From assembly GCA_020434465.1 (NCBI GenBank), contig JAGRAS010000139.1, positions 1 to 5,292 on the forward strand: a DNA stretch of 5,292 nucleotides, written 5' to 3'. Both the position numbers and the translations under genes were made by a program. This stretch comes from Bdellovibrionales bacterium. GTDB lineage: Bacteria; Bdellovibrionota; UBA2361; JAGRAS01. Under the pieces are notes generated by a model, which saw only the letters and a program-made list of their open reading frames with translations, was not told the DNA's origin and ran no database searches. Below, piece by piece: positions 4,350 through 5,292 of the stretch (position 1 is the stretch's first letter; every line of letters begins with the position of its first letter).

Positions 4350-5292
4350 TTATGATACTATTTGTTCAAAATGCTGAGCAAAATTACTAGTCAAAAAAGA
4401 CTTAATCTTTTTTAAGGCTATTGCCTCTATACCATTTAAGCACTTAGGGGTAAGTTTCATTGCTTTTATTAATTCTTTTCTTGCTACGGGTTTTCCGTCA
4501 ATCAAGCCAAATCTTGCAATTATTACCTCACGCTCTTGAGAGTTTAAAACGTTTCCAAGAAAAACTGCTTGGCGTATCAAATTGATATCAAATTTTTTAT
4601 CACTAAGCTTACGATTATTTTCAGTAAAATCACATTCAACTTCAGAAGCAGTTCTTGACTCTTTTTTTGCATGTATAGAAAAAGGATATCTCCCTAAGAA
4701 AACTGCTAGCAAATAGCGCTGTCTTTCTTTTGTGAGTCCAGTTGTAGCTAAATATTCATCAAAACTTACCCCACTTGCTGCCAGCTGCTGTTCTCTGTAA
4801 ATATTTATATGCTTACTGAAAAGTGTACGTATGTATTGCGGATAAGTAATAATTCCTGACCTAATTTTAAAAGAACGCCGAATTTTATGGTTTATCCAAT
4901 GATACGCAAGAGTACTAAGCTTAGTATCAAATCCAGGATCGAACCTCCTCACAGCAAGCATTAAACCCATCACTCCTTCATCTATACAATCTCCAATATC
5001 AGCTTTTTGATTGCTTTTCTTAATATAAGCCAATACCCTACTTAAAACTAATTTCAAATTTCTTACAATTAATATTTTCTCTGGCTTATACCTCTTAGCT
5101 TCAGCCTCAGCAATATTTGGTAATAATTCTTTTAAAATTAAAAAAGGGAGTTTTGTTTTTTTCTCCAATTGGCAAATATCAATTACAACCTGCTTTAATT
5201 CAGTATTTAAAGATTTAGTTAAAGCCAAACCTAATTTACTCAGACTACTTTGACTTTTTTTTCCTAATACTTCTTTAATGATAAAATCTGCA
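4350..5292 (-). CDS. Divergent sigma70-family RNA polymerase sigma factor (5' end outside window)
   Basis: The frame is open from the right edge to the TAA at 4352-4350, giving 313 residues. A TTG at 5228 could serve as a start, but 21 further codons upstream are open with no ATG, so the true N-terminus probably lies outside the window. Residues 75-153 match sigma region 2: core-binding NLKLVLSRVLAYI, then EGVMGLMLAVRRFDP, then STLAYHWINHKIRRSF, aligned with RpoD STYATWWIRQAITRSI. A poorly conserved region-3-like part follows. Residues 246-301 match region 4: LNSQEREVIIARFGL and the helix-turn-helix ending TPKCLNGIEAIALKKIK, against RpoD TRERIRQIEAKALRKLR. Having regions 2 to 4 makes it longer than an ECF factor and like groups 2-3. 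Several promoter-contact positions differ from RpoD, so it is probably an alternative factor with its own specificity. The small membrane protein gene lies 107 bases downstream. Confidence 0.88.
   Translation of the reverse strand, partial: ADFIIKEVLGKKSQSSLSKLGLALTKSLNTELKQVVIDICQLEKKTKLPFLILKELLPNIAEAEAKRYKPEKILIVRNLKLVLSRVLAYIKKSNQKADIGDCIDEGVMGLMLAVRRFDPGFDTKLSTLAYHWINHKIRRSFKIRSGIITYPQYIRTLFSKHINIYREQQLAASGVSFDEYLATTGLTKERQRYLLAVFLGRYPFSIHAKKESRTASEVECDFTENNRKLSDKKFDINLIRQAVFLGNVLNSQEREVIIARFGLIDGKPVARKELIKAMKLTPKCLNGIEAIALKKIKSFLTSNFAQHFEQIVS

Noticed and set aside
4330..4370. Weak hairpin with T-run after the sigma factor stop codon
   Set aside because: The stem is interrupted by a bulge and is A/T-rich with only seven pairs, too weak to call a terminator.
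5226..5228. TTG as the start of the sigma factor
   Set aside because: The frame stays open to the window edge and no ribosome binding site precedes the TTG; a start outside the window is more likely.

Overview
The window is an AT-rich bacterial chromosomal segment, roughly one third G+C by eye. It carries six protein-coding genes, five on the minus strand and one on the plus strand. Signal peptides, single-pass membrane proteins, NadA and an HU protein with a long lysine/serine/alanine tail fit a Gram-negative bacterium. The NadA sequence looks broadly proteobacterial. The phylum cannot be fixed from sequence alone. There is no tRNA, rRNA, CRISPR array, insertion sequence or phage gene.

Layout from left to right: (1) 1-1090, minus: an unbroken reading frame encoding the N-terminal 363 residues of a large unrecognised protein; it runs off the left edge and has a good sigma70-type promoter at 1112-1140. 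(2) 1211-1262: a strong intrinsic terminator. (3) 1294-1791, minus: an HU/IHF-fold DNA-binding protein with a histone H1-like N-terminal tail of about 70 residues, with its own ribosome binding site and promoter. (4) 1792-2071: a control region with two related GCCCAT-type hairpins, one of them a likely minus-strand terminator. (5) 2072-2680, plus: an exported protein anchored by a C-terminal membrane helix, possibly of the DcrB/PsbP-like fold. (6) 2677-3732, minus: quinolinate synthase NadA, which meets gene 5 tail to tail; both stop codons lie in one CTAG. (7) 3823-4242, minus: a small bitopic membrane protein of unknown function. (8) 4350-5292, minus: a divergent sigma70-family factor that runs off the right edge.

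Genes 8, 7 and 6 lie in the same direction with gaps of 107 and 90 bases and no convincing terminator between them, so they may be partly co-transcribed. Their functions do not form an obvious pathway. With no room for a terminator between nadA and the plus-strand gene, nadA transcripts probably run antisense through that gene and stop at the hairpin near 1918-1941, just before the HU promoter. The most notable items are the sigma factor, whose promoter-contacting residues differ from RpoD in both region 2 and region 4, and the tailed HU protein. I see no clearly new multi-gene system. The best candidate for new biology is the sigma factor with its small membrane-protein neighbour.
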